Shown here piece by piece: positions 35,878-44,830 of a stretch of DNA of 64,000 bases; within the stretch, counting starts at the first letter, position 1; the number at the start of each line of letters is the position of its first letter. The notes under the pieces were generated by a model that did not search any database, was not told where the DNA came from, and worked only from the letters and a program-made list of their open reading frames with translations. Position numbers and translations under genes: made by a program. Source of the stretch: Achromobacter kerstersii (GTDB taxonomy: Bacteria; Pseudomonadota; Gammaproteobacteria; Burkholderiales; Burkholderiaceae_B); contig NZ_CADIJQ010000001.1 of the NCBI RefSeq assembly GCF_902859595.1, positions 372,001-436,000 of the forward strand, written 5' to 3'.

Positions 35878-36893
35878 AGGCATTTTTTCACGACGACCAG
35901 AAGCTGCATCATCCGCAAACCTATTTTTCGCGCGGCAAGATGCGCACCCCGCAGGAAGTGCCGGCGCGTCTGGATGGCCTGGTGCAAGCGGCACGCAAGC
36001 TGGGCTTTGACGTGCAGACGCCCGCCGACCACGGGGCCGGCGCCATTTCGGCCGTGCACTCGCTGGACTATCTGCGCTTTCTGCAAAGCGCCCATGACGA
36101 CTGGATGAAACTGCCGGGCGACTGGGGCGGCGAGGTCGTGTCGAATGTCTTCGTGCGCGAACCCAACGCGTTACGCGGCGTGCTGGCCAAGGCCGGGCGC
36201 TATCTGGCGGATGGCAGCTGCCCGGTCGGCCCGAACACGTGGCAGTCGGCGTATTGGTCGGCGCAATGCGCGGTGGCGGGCGCCGAAGCGCTGCTGGCGG
36301 GCGACCGCCACGCCTACGCGCTGTGCCGGCCGCCCGGTCATCATGCGCGCCGCGATGCCGCAGGCGGCTTCTGCTACCTGAACAATGCGGCCATCGCCGC
36401 GCAGCACTTGACGTCGCGCTATCCGCGCGTGGCCATCCTGGACACCGACATGCACCACGGCCAGGGCATTCAGGAAATTTTCTACGAGCGCAGCGACGTG
36501 CTCTACGTGTCGATCCACGGCGATCCCGAAAACTTCTACCCGGTGGTCGCAGGCTTTGAAGACGAGCGCGGCGCGGGCGAAGGCTACGGCTACAACATCA
36601 ACCTGCCCATGCCGCACGGCTCGCCGGAATCCGTGTTCTTTGACCGCTTGACCCAGGCGCGCCAGGCCATCGACCTCTTTCAGCCGGATGCGCTGGTGCT
36701 GTCTTTGGGTTTCGATATCTTCGAGAAAGATCCGCAAGCCATGGTCAGCGTGACGGAAGACGGCTTTGAGCGCCTGGGCCGGGCGGTGGGCGGCATGCGT
36801 TTGCCGACCTTGATCGTGCAAGAGGGTGGCTACTATATTGAGGGCCTGGAATCCAACGCATCGCGGTTTTTCGCGGGGCTGACCGGCGCTTGA
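35874..36893 (+). CDS. Acetylpolyamine amidohydrolase-like (histone deacetylase family) enzyme
   Basis: A 339-residue zinc deacetylase of the class II HDAC-like group, close to the length of bacterial acetylpolyamine amidohydrolases. Visible are the start MKAFFHDDQKLHHP, the His pair in CRPPGHHARRDAAGGFCY, zinc ligands in ILDTDMHHGQG, SIHGDPENFYP, and GFDIFEKDP with the third ligand. The C-terminus has VQEGGYYIEGL. It starts inside the transporter stop codon. Acetylputrescine or a similar acetylated amine is the likely substrate, by family. Confidence 0.87.
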   Translation: MKAFFHDDQKLHHPQTYFSRGKMRTPQEVPARLDGLVQAARKLGFDVQTPADHGAGAISAVHSLDYLRFLQSAHDDWMKLPGDWGGEVVSNVFVREPNALRGVLAKAGRYLADGSCPVGPNTWQSAYWSAQCAVAGAEALLAGDRHAYALCRPPGHHARRDAAGGFCYLNNAAIAAQHLTSRYPRVAILDTDMHHGQGIQEIFYERSDVLYVSIHGDPENFYPVVAGFEDERGAGEGYGYNINLPMPHGSPESVFFDRLTQARQAIDLFQPDALVLSLGFDIFEKDPQAMVSVTEDGFERLGRAVGGMRLPTLIVQEGGYYIEGLESNASRFFAGLTGA

Positions 36894-36957
36894 CTCTTGG
36901 GGCGGCGGCCGGCTTGGGTTGGATTCAAATTTCTTACCCGCCGCCTTCCGGACCGCC

Positions 36958-37929
36958 ATGCCCCAGCCTGCCCGCCGTACCCCTTCTGCGCTCTCGCTGG
37001 CGCCCGAACGCATGGACTGGAACCTGCTGCGCACGTTCATGTTTGTGGTGCAGGAACGCGGGGTGGGCAGGGCGGCGCAGGCGCTGCACCTGAGCCAGCC
37101 CGCGGTCAGCCAGGCGCTGAAGCGGCTGGAGGACGCGGTGGGCGGCATGCTGCTGCACCGGCGCAATGGCGAGTTCCGGTTGACGGGCTTGGGCGATGAA
37201 ATCTACGCCATCGCCCGCGACATGTACGGCACCATGGCCCGCATTGAAAACGCCGCCACGCAAGACAAGGCCGAAGTGGCCGGCACGTTGCGGCTGCTGG
37301 TGATGAGCAAGGTCCAAAGCCCGGCCTATGACGACTTCCTGGCGCAATTTCATCGCCGCTATCCCAAGATTGAATTCCATATTGACGTGTTGCCCAGCGC
37401 CGTCATTCTGGACGCGCTGGCCAAGCGAGTGCCCGCGCTGGGCATCTGTTTGTGCCGCAAGCCGGTTGAAGGCCTGGAACGTCGGCTCTTTCTTCGGCAT
37501 CACTATGCGGTGGTCTGCGGCCGGCACCACCCGCTGTTCTCAAAGCAGCGCATCAGCATCGAAGACCTGATGGACCAGAATTTCGTGTGCTTCGCCAGCG
37601 ACCAGATCGGCGACACCTTGTCTCCGCTGACCATCTTCCGCGACCAGCAGGGCTTCACGGGCCGCATCGTGGGCACGTCGCCCAACATCGAAGAGGTCCG
37701 CCGGATGGTGGTGGCGGGCATCGGGCTGAGCTTTCTGCCCGAGCACCTGATCCGCCAGGACGTCATGAGCGGCGAACTGCGGCGCCTGCCGCCGGCCGAA
37801 TCCGTGGCCGAGATCGACGTGTTTCTGACCTGGCACAAGCAACGCAAACTGACGGCGGTGGAAGGGGCGTATCTGGCCGCCTTCGACCGCTTCCTGGCCC
37901 GCACGCCGCTGGATTCGCGGGCGGGCTGA
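36958..37929 (+). CDS. LysR-family transcriptional regulator
   Basis: A 323-residue regulator. The N-terminal winged helix-turn-helix reads LRTFMFVVQERGVGRAAQAL, then LSQPAVSQALKRLEDAVG. The LysR substrate-binding domain is at about 110-305. ATG 36958 is used here; a later ATG at 37012 (MDWNLLRTF) would also give a full domain. It lies 64 bp after the deacetylase gene in the same direction and may control the transporter-deacetylase pair. Confidence 0.85.
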   Translation: MPQPARRTPSALSLAPERMDWNLLRTFMFVVQERGVGRAAQALHLSQPAVSQALKRLEDAVGGMLLHRRNGEFRLTGLGDEIYAIARDMYGTMARIENAATQDKAEVAGTLRLLVMSKVQSPAYDDFLAQFHRRYPKIEFHIDVLPSAVILDALAKRVPALGICLCRKPVEGLERRLFLRHHYAVVCGRHHPLFSKQRISIEDLMDQNFVCFASDQIGDTLSPLTIFRDQQGFTGRIVGTSPNIEEVRRMVVAGIGLSFLPEHLIRQDVMSGELRRLPPAESVAEIDVFLTWHKQRKLTAVEGAYLAAFDRFLARTPLDSRAG

Positions 37930-37966
37930 ACCCGCGGTAGGACGAGCGCGTAACGTCTGGCCCCAT

Positions 37967-40126
37967 CTACCCGCCGCGCGTTTCCATGCGCCGCGCAACG
38001 CGCGTCAACGCCAGGCTGGCCACGAAGTACAACAGCGCCACCGCCAGATAAACCTCGACGTGATAGGGCCGCCAGTCCGTGCCGGCCACCACCGCTTTGG
38101 CCGCGCCCAGCACGTCGAACACACCGATGATGCTGACCAGCGACGTGTCTTTCACTGCGCCCACGAACACGCCCAGCGCGGCGGGCGCGGCGATGCGGCG
38201 CGCTTGCGGCCAGATGACCGTGGCGTACGCGGTGGCGGGGCGCATGCCCAACGCGCGTGCGGCCATCATCTGGCCCGGCGGAATGGCTTGCAGCGCGCCG
38301 CGCAAGACTTCGGCCAGCAGGCAGGCGGTGTGCAAGGTCAGCGCGGCCAGCGCCATGCTGAACTTGGATACGCCGCCACCCAGCAACATCGGCAATACAA
38401 AGGACGCGAACAGCAGCTGCGTGACCAACGGCACGCCGCGTACCGCTTCGATCAGCCCAGCGGCCGCCAGCGACCCCGCGCGGCTGCCTGAGCGGCGCAA
38501 CAACGCCAGCGCAAAGGCCAACGGCACGGCGGCGGCCAGCGCAGCGATGGCCAGGATCAGTGTGACAAGCAAGCCGCCCCAACGCTGCGGACCGATCAGC
38601 GCGCCGCCCCAAGGCCAGCCGGTCAACGCGGCCACCACCACCGCCAGCAGGGCAATCAACAAGGCCCCGCGTATCTGGGCGGGCAGGCCGCGCACGCCGA
38701 GCGTCAGCGCGATGCCGGCCAGCAGCGCCGCGCAGGCGGCCAGCGCCGGGCCTCGGTCGGCCTCGGCCATGGTGCCGAAGAACAGCAGCGGCAGGTTTTC
38801 TCCCACCGCGGCCCAGCACGCGCCCGCCGCGTTGGCGCAAGCGGCGGGGCCGCCTTGCCACACCGCGCGTACCACGGCCCAGTCCAGCAAGGCCCACGCT
38901 GCGGCCGCCAACAGCACGGCCATCGCGGTAGAGGCCAGCTTGCCGCGCCAGGGGCGCCGTTCGCCATCGGCCGCATTCCACAACGGCCGGTCGCCCAGCC
39001 GCGCGCCATGCGTGTCGCCCGGCCCGTGGCGCGTGTTGCGCGCGTTCCAGGCCGATAGCCCGCCGCCCAACGCTAGCGCCAACGTCAGATACACCGCCAC
39101 CGCCAGCGCAATGCCTTCCAGCGCCAAGCCGGTCTGCGTGATGGCGGTGTTGATGACCGCCATCAATTCCTGATAGCCAATCGCGATGGCCAATGTGCTG
39201 TTCTTCACCAGCGACAGGCACTGGTTGGCATAGGGCGGAAGCGCCACGCGAGCGGCATACGGCGCGATCACCAGCCGCAGCACGGCGCGCGGCGTCAGGC
39301 CCATTGCCTGGCCGGCTTCCACCAGCCCGATCGGCACGGCGCGCACGGCGGCGCGGACGATGTCGGCAATGTAGGCCGCATGAAACACGACCAAGCCGAT
39401 CAGCAACGCCGCGAATTCAATGCTGGGTTGCCAGCCGCCTTGCAAGCCCAGGCCACGCTTGATGGGCAAGTCGATGTGGATAGCGGGTAGCAGCGCCCAG
39501 GCCAACGCGGCGATGGCAAGGGAAGCGTAGACGGCCGGGTTGCCAACGCGCCGCCGCGCACGCCAGCCGACCATCAGCGCCACCGCCAAGACTACGGCAT
39601 AAGGCAGCCAGCCTTGCAAGGCTGGCAGGGCCAATCCGCGATTGGACAGCAGCACGTGTGGCAAGGGTTGCCATGCCTGGCGCACGTCTGGCAGGCGCAG
39701 CAGCAGGCCGTACCAGACGAACAGCTGCAACAGCACGGGCGTGTTGCGCAGCGGCGCAATGATGACGGCGGCGCAACGGGCGGCCAGCGGATGCGACGAC
39801 AAGCGCATCAGCCCCAGCGCAATGCCCAAGCCGGTCGCCAGCGGAATGGCGACGGCGGCCACCGTCAGCGTGTTGACGAGACCCGCCGCAATCGACATCC
39901 AGTACGGATCATCGGGCGTTACGCCGAGCAGGCTTTCCGAAATTCGAAAGCCTGCTGGCTGGAATAGAAAGCCGAATCCGCCCTGGATACCGCGCGCGGT
40001 CTGCACGGATTCAATGTGCAGCAGCAGCGTGGCGGCCATGCCGCCCAGCACCAGAATCCAGGCAAGCGAGGGCAGCCAGCGGCGCAGCAGCGACGGGGCG
40101 GGCAGGGGAAGGGTAAGTGCAGTCAT
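37967..40126 (-). CDS. Amino-acid ABC transporter permease, two permease domains fused (AapQ-AapM-like)
   Basis: A membrane protein of ~719 residues. The first half (about 1-375) has the AapQ-like layout with an early helix, a long loop and the permease motif GLTPRAVLRLVIAPYAARVA. The second half (about 390-719) resembles AapM, with its own loop ALGMRPATAYATVIWPQARR. In known systems these are two separate proteins forming a heterodimer. No stop or frameshift lies between them, so it is a natural fusion. The ATP-binding partner is absent nearby. ATG 40126 (MTALTLPLP) was chosen; the upstream frame reads back through the terminator region. Confidence 0.85.
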   Translation of the reverse strand: MTALTLPLPAPSLLRRWLPSLAWILVLGGMAATLLLHIESVQTARGIQGGFGFLFQPAGFRISESLLGVTPDDPYWMSIAAGLVNTLTVAAVAIPLATGLGIALGLMRLSSHPLAARCAAVIIAPLRNTPVLLQLFVWYGLLLRLPDVRQAWQPLPHVLLSNRGLALPALQGWLPYAVVLAVALMVGWRARRRVGNPAVYASLAIAALAWALLPAIHIDLPIKRGLGLQGGWQPSIEFAALLIGLVVFHAAYIADIVRAAVRAVPIGLVEAGQAMGLTPRAVLRLVIAPYAARVALPPYANQCLSLVKNSTLAIAIGYQELMAVINTAITQTGLALEGIALAVAVYLTLALALGGGLSAWNARNTRHGPGDTHGARLGDRPLWNAADGERRPWRGKLASTAMAVLLAAAAWALLDWAVVRAVWQGGPAACANAAGACWAAVGENLPLLFFGTMAEADRGPALAACAALLAGIALTLGVRGLPAQIRGALLIALLAVVVAALTGWPWGGALIGPQRWGGLLVTLILAIAALAAAVPLAFALALLRRSGSRAGSLAAAGLIEAVRGVPLVTQLLFASFVLPMLLGGGVSKFSMALAALTLHTACLLAEVLRGALQAIPPGQMMAARALGMRPATAYATVIWPQARRIAAPAALGVFVGAVKDTSLVSIIGVFDVLGAAKAVVAGTDWRPYHVEVYLAVALLYFVASLALTRVARRMETRGG

Positions 40127-40208
40127 GGTGGTCGTGATGCCTGACAACAGAAGCAGGTCGGGCGCGGGGCGCTCGTACGTCGGCGCGGGGCGCGGAGCCA
40201 ATGCAAAA

Positions 40209-40227
40209 GGCGGGCCATTGGCCCGCC
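40209..40227 (-). terminator. Intercistronic hairpin between binding protein and permease
   Basis: GGCGGGCC-ATT-GGCCCGCC is a perfect 8-bp stem with a 3-base loop. Read on the minus strand it is followed by TTTT. It sits 22 bp after the binding-protein stop and would reduce permease transcription relative to the binding protein, as is common in ABC operons. Confidence 0.8.
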
Positions 40228-40249
40228 TGCCGCGTTCAGGAAGTCACGC

Positions 40250-41287
40250 TCATTGGAAGGGGGGCGAATACAGCAGGCCGCCCTTGTTCCATTGCGCGTT
40301 CAGGCCGCGGTCCAGCTTCAGCGGCGTGGCTGCGCCCAGGTTGCGGTCCCAGACTTCGCCATAGTTGCCCACGGCCTTGATGGCGTTCTTCGCCCAGCTT
40401 TCGTCCAGGCCAAAGCTCTTGCCGATGCCGGGGTCCACGCCCAACAGGCGGCGCACTTGGGCGTCGGTGCTTTGCGCCTGGCTGTCGGCGTTCTTCGACG
40501 TGATGCCCAGTTCTTCGGCGGCGACCAGCGCGTTCACCGTCCACCGCACAATCGACGCCCAGTTGGGGTCGTCCTGCCGCACGAAAGGGCCTAGCGGCGA
40601 CTTGTTGATGCGTTCGGGCAGGATGACAAAGTCGTCCGGCTTGGCAGCACGCGCGGCGCGGCTGGCGGCAAGCGTGGACGCATCCGACAAGTACACGTCG
40701 CAGCGGCCAGCGTAGAAGGCTTGTTCCAGTTCCACCAGGTTTTCGATCACCACCGGGCGGTACGTGAGCTTGTTCTTCTTGAAGTAGTCGACCAGGTTTT
40801 GCTCGTTCACCGTGCCGGGCTGCACGCAGACTTGCGCGCCATCCAGTTCGGCCGCGCTCTTCACGCCCAGCTTGCGCGGCACCAGGAAGCCTTGGCCGTC
40901 ATAGAACACGATGCCGGCGGACGTAATGCCCAGCCCCGCATCGCGGCCCGACGTGATGGTGGTGTTGCGGTTCAACACATCGATCTCGCCGGACTGCAAG
41001 GCGGGAAAGCGTTGCTGCGAGCTCAGCGGCACGAAGCGCGTTTTCTCGGCGTCGCCCAAGACGGCGGCGGCAAGCGCGCGGCACAGGTCCGCGTCCAGGC
41101 CCGTCCAGCGGCCTTGCTTGTCGGCAATCGACAAACCGGCCGAACCTTGGCTGACGCCGCACACGAGTTCACCGCGTTTCTTGATGGTGTCGACCGTGCC
41201 GGCATGCGCGGCGCCTGTTGTTGCCGCGCCCGCAATCGCCAACGCGGCGGCCACGCCAGCCGTCTTGAGTAGAGGATTCAATCGCAT
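40250..41287 (-). CDS. Amino-acid ABC transporter periplasmic binding protein (AapJ-like)
   Basis: A 345-residue family 3 solute-binding protein. Signal peptide residues 1-29 end AHA before GTVDTIKKRG. Motifs include LVCGVSQGSAGLS, GLDADLCRALAAAVLGDA, VLNRNTTITSGRD and the C-terminal GNYGEVWDRNLG found in general L-amino-acid binding proteins. It delivers polar amino acids to the fused permease that follows. The gene is divergent from a PLP aminotransferase gene with a ~170-bp shared promoter region. Confidence 0.9.
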   Translation of the reverse strand: MRLNPLLKTAGVAAALAIAGAATTGAAHAGTVDTIKKRGELVCGVSQGSAGLSIADKQGRWTGLDADLCRALAAAVLGDAEKTRFVPLSSQQRFPALQSGEIDVLNRNTTITSGRDAGLGITSAGIVFYDGQGFLVPRKLGVKSAAELDGAQVCVQPGTVNEQNLVDYFKKNKLTYRPVVIENLVELEQAFYAGRCDVYLSDASTLAASRAARAAKPDDFVILPERINKSPLGPFVRQDDPNWASIVRWTVNALVAAEELGITSKNADSQAQSTDAQVRRLLGVDPGIGKSFGLDESWAKNAIKAVGNYGEVWDRNLGAATPLKLDRGLNAQWNKGGLLYSPPFQ

Positions 41288-41322
41288 GCCGTTCCCGTAT
41301 TGTTTGTATGCAAGAAAGGCAT

Positions 41323-41420
41323 GAATTCTAGGGGCGGGCAGGCGTTCGCAGAGCGACTATATGGTCATATGAATATAAGAACTAAGCCTTATCCAGATGC
41401 GCGTCATATACCTAGAATTC
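41323..41420. promoter_or_regulatory. Divergent promoter region with distant 10-bp inverted arms
   Basis: GAATTCTAGG (41323-41332) and CCTAGAATTC (41411-41420) are perfect inverted copies 78 bases apart. The AT-rich dyad ATATGGTCATAT lies between them. The region separates the binding-protein gene (minus) from the aminotransferase gene (plus). Two half-sites for a looping or paired regulator are possible. The regulator is unknown. Confidence 0.4.
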
Positions 41421-41456
41421 CGCCATACCAAGTTGGAATCACAGAGAAGGTTGCGC

Positions 41457-42596
41457 ATGAGCTGGCAGGACGAATTCAGGCAGTTGTTTCCCATCACGCG
41501 TGACAAGGCCTACGCCAATATTGCCTACACCAGCCCGTTGTCGCCCAAGGTGGCTGACGCGGTGGCCGGCTTCTTTGACAGCATTACTTATGCCCGCAGC
41601 GACAAGCCGCAATGGCTGCGCGATGCCGACGCCTTGCGCGTGCGTCTGGCCCGCCTGATTGGCGGGGACGCGCGCCGCCTGGCCTTCACCAAGAACACCA
41701 CTGAAGGGTTGAACACGGTGGCGCAAGGCCTGGCCTGGCAAGACGGCGACAACCTGATCGTGGATGATCAGGAACACCCCACCAACGCCTTGCCCTGGCT
41801 GAACCTGCGCCGTCGCGGCGTGCAGGTGCGCGTGGCCCAGGCGACGTCGCATCGCTATACGGTGGATGATCTGTGGCAGCACGTGGATGCGCGCACGCGT
41901 TTGATCGCGGTGTCGTGGGTGCAGTACGGCACCGGCTTGCGTACCGACATCGTCGAGCTCGGCCGCCGCTGCGCCGAACGCGGCATCTGGCTGATCGTGG
42001 ACGGTATCCAGGGTGCAGGCCTGTTGCGCGCCAAGGTCGACGAATGGAAAGTGGACGCGTTTGCCTGCGGCGCGCACAAAGGCATGCTCGGCCCCTTGGG
42101 CGTGGGCTTGTTGCACGTGTCGCCCAAGCTGCTGGACGCGCTGGACCCCTTGTACGTGGGGCCATCTGGCGTCACCACCTTGGACAAGTCCGGCCTGCAA
42201 TGGCAGGTGGGCGTGTCGGATGCCGGGGACGCGCGCCGGCTGGAAACCGGCAACCTGAACTACCCCGGCATCGCCGGTTGGGCAGGTGCGCTGAGCTTGA
42301 TCGAAGGCGCGCAGCCGGATCGCATCGAACCCTGGGTGCTGGAATTGTCGCAAGCGCTAAGTGAAGGCTTGCGCGCGCAGGGCGTGCAGGTGGTGTCGCC
42401 GCCTGACGCCGAATTGCGCAGCACCACCACCGCCGTGCGCGTGGCGGACCCCGCCGCCGCCCTGGCGCACCTGACCCGCGAAGGCGTGGTGGCCAGCGTA
42501 GTGGAGTATGGTTACGTGCGCCTGTCCGTCGGCGCCTATAACAATCACGAAGACATCGAACGCATCTTGCGCGCCGCGCGCGTCTTGGCCGTTTGA
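41457..42596 (+). CDS. Class V PLP-dependent aminotransferase (cysteine-desulfurase-like fold)
   Basis: A 379-residue PLP enzyme. The N-terminal YANIAYTSPLSPKVADAV, the cofactor-binding FTKNTTEGLNTVAQGL, DGIQGAG with the conserved Asp, and the Schiff-base Lys in ACGAHKGMLGPLG are all visible. It starts at MSWQDEF after AGAAGG. It lies upstream of a MetY-like gene and divergent from an amino-acid transporter. This suggests a role in amino-acid or sulfur-compound breakdown, but the substrate is not determined. Confidence 0.85.
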   Translation: MSWQDEFRQLFPITRDKAYANIAYTSPLSPKVADAVAGFFDSITYARSDKPQWLRDADALRVRLARLIGGDARRLAFTKNTTEGLNTVAQGLAWQDGDNLIVDDQEHPTNALPWLNLRRRGVQVRVAQATSHRYTVDDLWQHVDARTRLIAVSWVQYGTGLRTDIVELGRRCAERGIWLIVDGIQGAGLLRAKVDEWKVDAFACGAHKGMLGPLGVGLLHVSPKLLDALDPLYVGPSGVTTLDKSGLQWQVGVSDAGDARRLETGNLNYPGIAGWAGALSLIEGAQPDRIEPWVLELSQALSEGLRAQGVQVVSPPDAELRSTTTAVRVADPAAALAHLTREGVVASVVEYGYVRLSVGAYNNHEDIERILRAARVLAV

Positions 42597-42632
42597 TTCG
42601 CTTTATCAAATTCGTATTTTCTGGAGAGACAC

Positions 42633-43928
42633 ATGACTGAACCGAAGAAGCCCAATTGGCGCCTGGAAACCGTGGCCGTGCATGGCGGCTACCGCCCCGA
42701 TCCCACGACCCGCGCCGTGGCCGTACCCATTTACCAGACGGTTGCCTACGCGTTCGACGACACGCAGCATGGCGCCGACCTGTTCGACCTGAAGGTGCCG
42801 GGCAACATCTATACCCGCATCATGAACCCCACAACCGACGTGCTGGAGCAGCGCGTGGCGGCCCTGGAAGGCGGCATCGCCGCGCTGGCGCTGGCCTCGG
42901 GCCAGGCCGCCGTCACCTACGCCATCCTGACCATTGCCGAAGCGGGCGACAACATCGTGTCGTCCAGCACGCTGTACGGCGGCACCTACAACCTGTTCGC
43001 GCACACGCTGCCGCAATACGGCATCACCACGCGCTTTGCCAGCCCCAGCGACCTGGCCGCATTCGAATCGCAGATTGATGACCGCACCAAGGCCATCTTC
43101 GCGGAATCGGTCGGCAACCCCTTGGGCAACATCACCGACATCGCCGCGTTGGCCGACATCGCTCACCGCCATGGCCTGCCGCTGATTGTCGACAACACCG
43201 TGCCGTCGCCGTACCTGCTGCGCCCGATCGAACACGGTGCGGATATCGTCGTGCAGTCGCTGACCAAGTACCTGGGCGGCCACGGCACAAGCCTGGGCGG
43301 CGCCATCATTGATTCGGGCAAGTTCCCGTGGGCCGAACACAAGGCCCGCTTCAAGCGCCTGAACGAGCCGGACATCAGCTACCACGGCGTGGTCTATACC
43401 GAAGCCTTCGGAGCCGCCGCCTACATTGGCCGCGCGCGCGTGGTGCCGCTGCGCAATACGGGCGCCGCGATCTCGCCGTTCAACTCGTTCCAGATTCTGC
43501 AAGGCATCGAAACGCTGGCGCTGCGCGTGGACCGCATCGTTGAAAACGCCGTCAAGGTTGCTACCTTCCTGCGTGAGCATCCGAAGGTGGAATGGGTCAA
43601 CTACGCGGGGCTTGCCGATCACCCCGACCACGCCCTGGCGCAGAAATACCTGGGCGGCAAGGTGCCGGGCCTGTTCACGTTCGGCGTGAAGGGCGGCCGC
43701 GACGCCGGTGCGCGCTTCCAGGACGCGCTGCAACTGTTCACGCGACTGGTCAACATCGGTGACTCGAAGTCGCTGGCCACGCACCCGGCTTCCACCACGC
43801 ACCGCCAATTGAATCCCGAAGAACTGCAAAAGGCCGGCGTGCGCGAAGAGACCGTTCGCTTGTCGATCGGTATTGAACACATCGACGATTTGATCGCCGA
43901 CCTGGAACAGGCATTGGCGCAGGTTTAA
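42633..43928 (+). CDS. metY: O-acetylhomoserine sulfhydrylase-family enzyme (MetY-like)
   Basis: A 431-residue Cys/Met-metabolism PLP enzyme, the usual MetY length. It shows VAVHGGYRPDPTTRAVAVPI, YTRIMNPTTDVLEQRVAALEG, LASGQAAVTYA, and Lys in QSLTKYLGGHGTSLGG. It makes homocysteine from O-acetylhomoserine and sulfide, or carries out a related replacement. It is 36 bp after the aminotransferase with its own GGAGAG site, so probably in the same operon. Other Cys/Met family enzymes cannot be fully excluded. Confidence 0.88.
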   Translation: MTEPKKPNWRLETVAVHGGYRPDPTTRAVAVPIYQTVAYAFDDTQHGADLFDLKVPGNIYTRIMNPTTDVLEQRVAALEGGIAALALASGQAAVTYAILTIAEAGDNIVSSSTLYGGTYNLFAHTLPQYGITTRFASPSDLAAFESQIDDRTKAIFAESVGNPLGNITDIAALADIAHRHGLPLIVDNTVPSPYLLRPIEHGADIVVQSLTKYLGGHGTSLGGAIIDSGKFPWAEHKARFKRLNEPDISYHGVVYTEAFGAAAYIGRARVVPLRNTGAAISPFNSFQILQGIETLALRVDRIVENAVKVATFLREHPKVEWVNYAGLADHPDHALAQKYLGGKVPGLFTFGVKGGRDAGARFQDALQLFTRLVNIGDSKSLATHPASTTHRQLNPEELQKAGVREETVRLSIGIEHIDDLIADLEQALAQV

Positions 43929-43931
43929 AGC

Positions 43932-44750
43932 ATGACGATGATTCCCCGCAGGACCCTGTTGAAACTGGCCGCCGGGCTGCCGGCCCTGGCGGCGGGCGCT
44001 TCGGCGCTAGCCGCCAACCCGGCCAAGAAGGCCAAGACGTATGTGCTGGCCCATGGCTCGTGGCATGGCGGCTGGTGCTGGCGCCCGGTGGCCGACCGCC
44101 TGCAAGCGGCGGGCCATCGCGTCTACGCGCCCAGCTATACCGGCATGGGCGACCGCGCGCATTTGCTGAACAAGAACATCACCATCGACACCTTCGTCGA
44201 AGACCTGGTGCAGGTCATCGAAACGCAAGAGTTGAACGATGTGATTCTGGTGGGCCACAGCTTCGGCGGCATTCCCATCAGCGGCGTGGCCGACCGAATC
44301 CCTGAGCGCCTGGCGCACCTGGTGTACTTCGACGCCATCGTGCTGCAAAGCGGCCAGGATGCGTTTTCGGTGTATCCGAAGGCGGATGCCGATGCGCGTA
44401 TCGCTGCCGCGTCCAAGGCCACGGGGGGTTTGGCGGTGCCGATTCCTGATCCGATACCCGCTGCGTGGGGGTTCACCCCGGGCAGCGCGGATTACGAATG
44501 GGTGAAGCGCCGGTTGACGGCGCATCCGCTGGCCAGCTACACCACGCCGCTGACGTTGAAGCACCCCATTGGCAACGGCCGCCCGCGCACGTACATCCAT
44601 TGCACGCAGCCTGAATTGGCGGTGCTGGAGGAATCACGCAAGCTGGTGAAGTCGCAGCAAGGGTGGAAGTGGGTGGACATCGCCGCGCCGCACGAAGCCC
44701 ACATCACGCATCCCGGCTTGCTGGCCGATCTGTTGCTGGGTTTGGGGTAA
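43932..44750 (+). CDS. Exported alpha/beta hydrolase (esterase)
   Basis: A 272-residue hydrolase with a twin-arginine-like leader (PRRTLLKLAAGLPALAAG, cleavage near ALA-ANP). The fold markers are YVLAHGSWHGGWCW, YTGMGDR, the nucleophile elbow GHSFGG, and a late acidic/His pair in APHEAHITHPG. It resembles the hydroxynitrile-lyase/methyl-esterase-like group. It begins 3 bases after metY and so is the third gene of that operon. The substrate is unknown. Confidence 0.83.
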   Translation: MTMIPRRTLLKLAAGLPALAAGASALAANPAKKAKTYVLAHGSWHGGWCWRPVADRLQAAGHRVYAPSYTGMGDRAHLLNKNITIDTFVEDLVQVIETQELNDVILVGHSFGGIPISGVADRIPERLAHLVYFDAIVLQSGQDAFSVYPKADADARIAAASKATGGLAVPIPDPIPAAWGFTPGSADYEWVKRRLTAHPLASYTTPLTLKHPIGNGRPRTYIHCTQPELAVLEESRKLVKSQQGWKWVDIAAPHEAHITHPGLLADLLLGLG

Positions 44751-44790
44751 GGCGAAGGCGCGATAACGCTAAGGCGAGCGCCAGCAGGCG

Positions 44791-44826
44791 AGCGCCAAGG
44801 CAAGCGCCAAGGCAAGCGCCGGCGCT
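44791..44826. repeat. 12-bp tandem repeat ending in a palindrome
   Basis: AGCGCCAAGGCA occurs twice in tandem (44791-44814), followed by the 12-bp palindrome AGCGCCGGCGCT (44815-44826). It lies between two convergent genes and ends 4 bases from the AraC stop. It may act as a two-way terminator. Confidence 0.6.
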
Positions 44827-44830
44827 ATTG

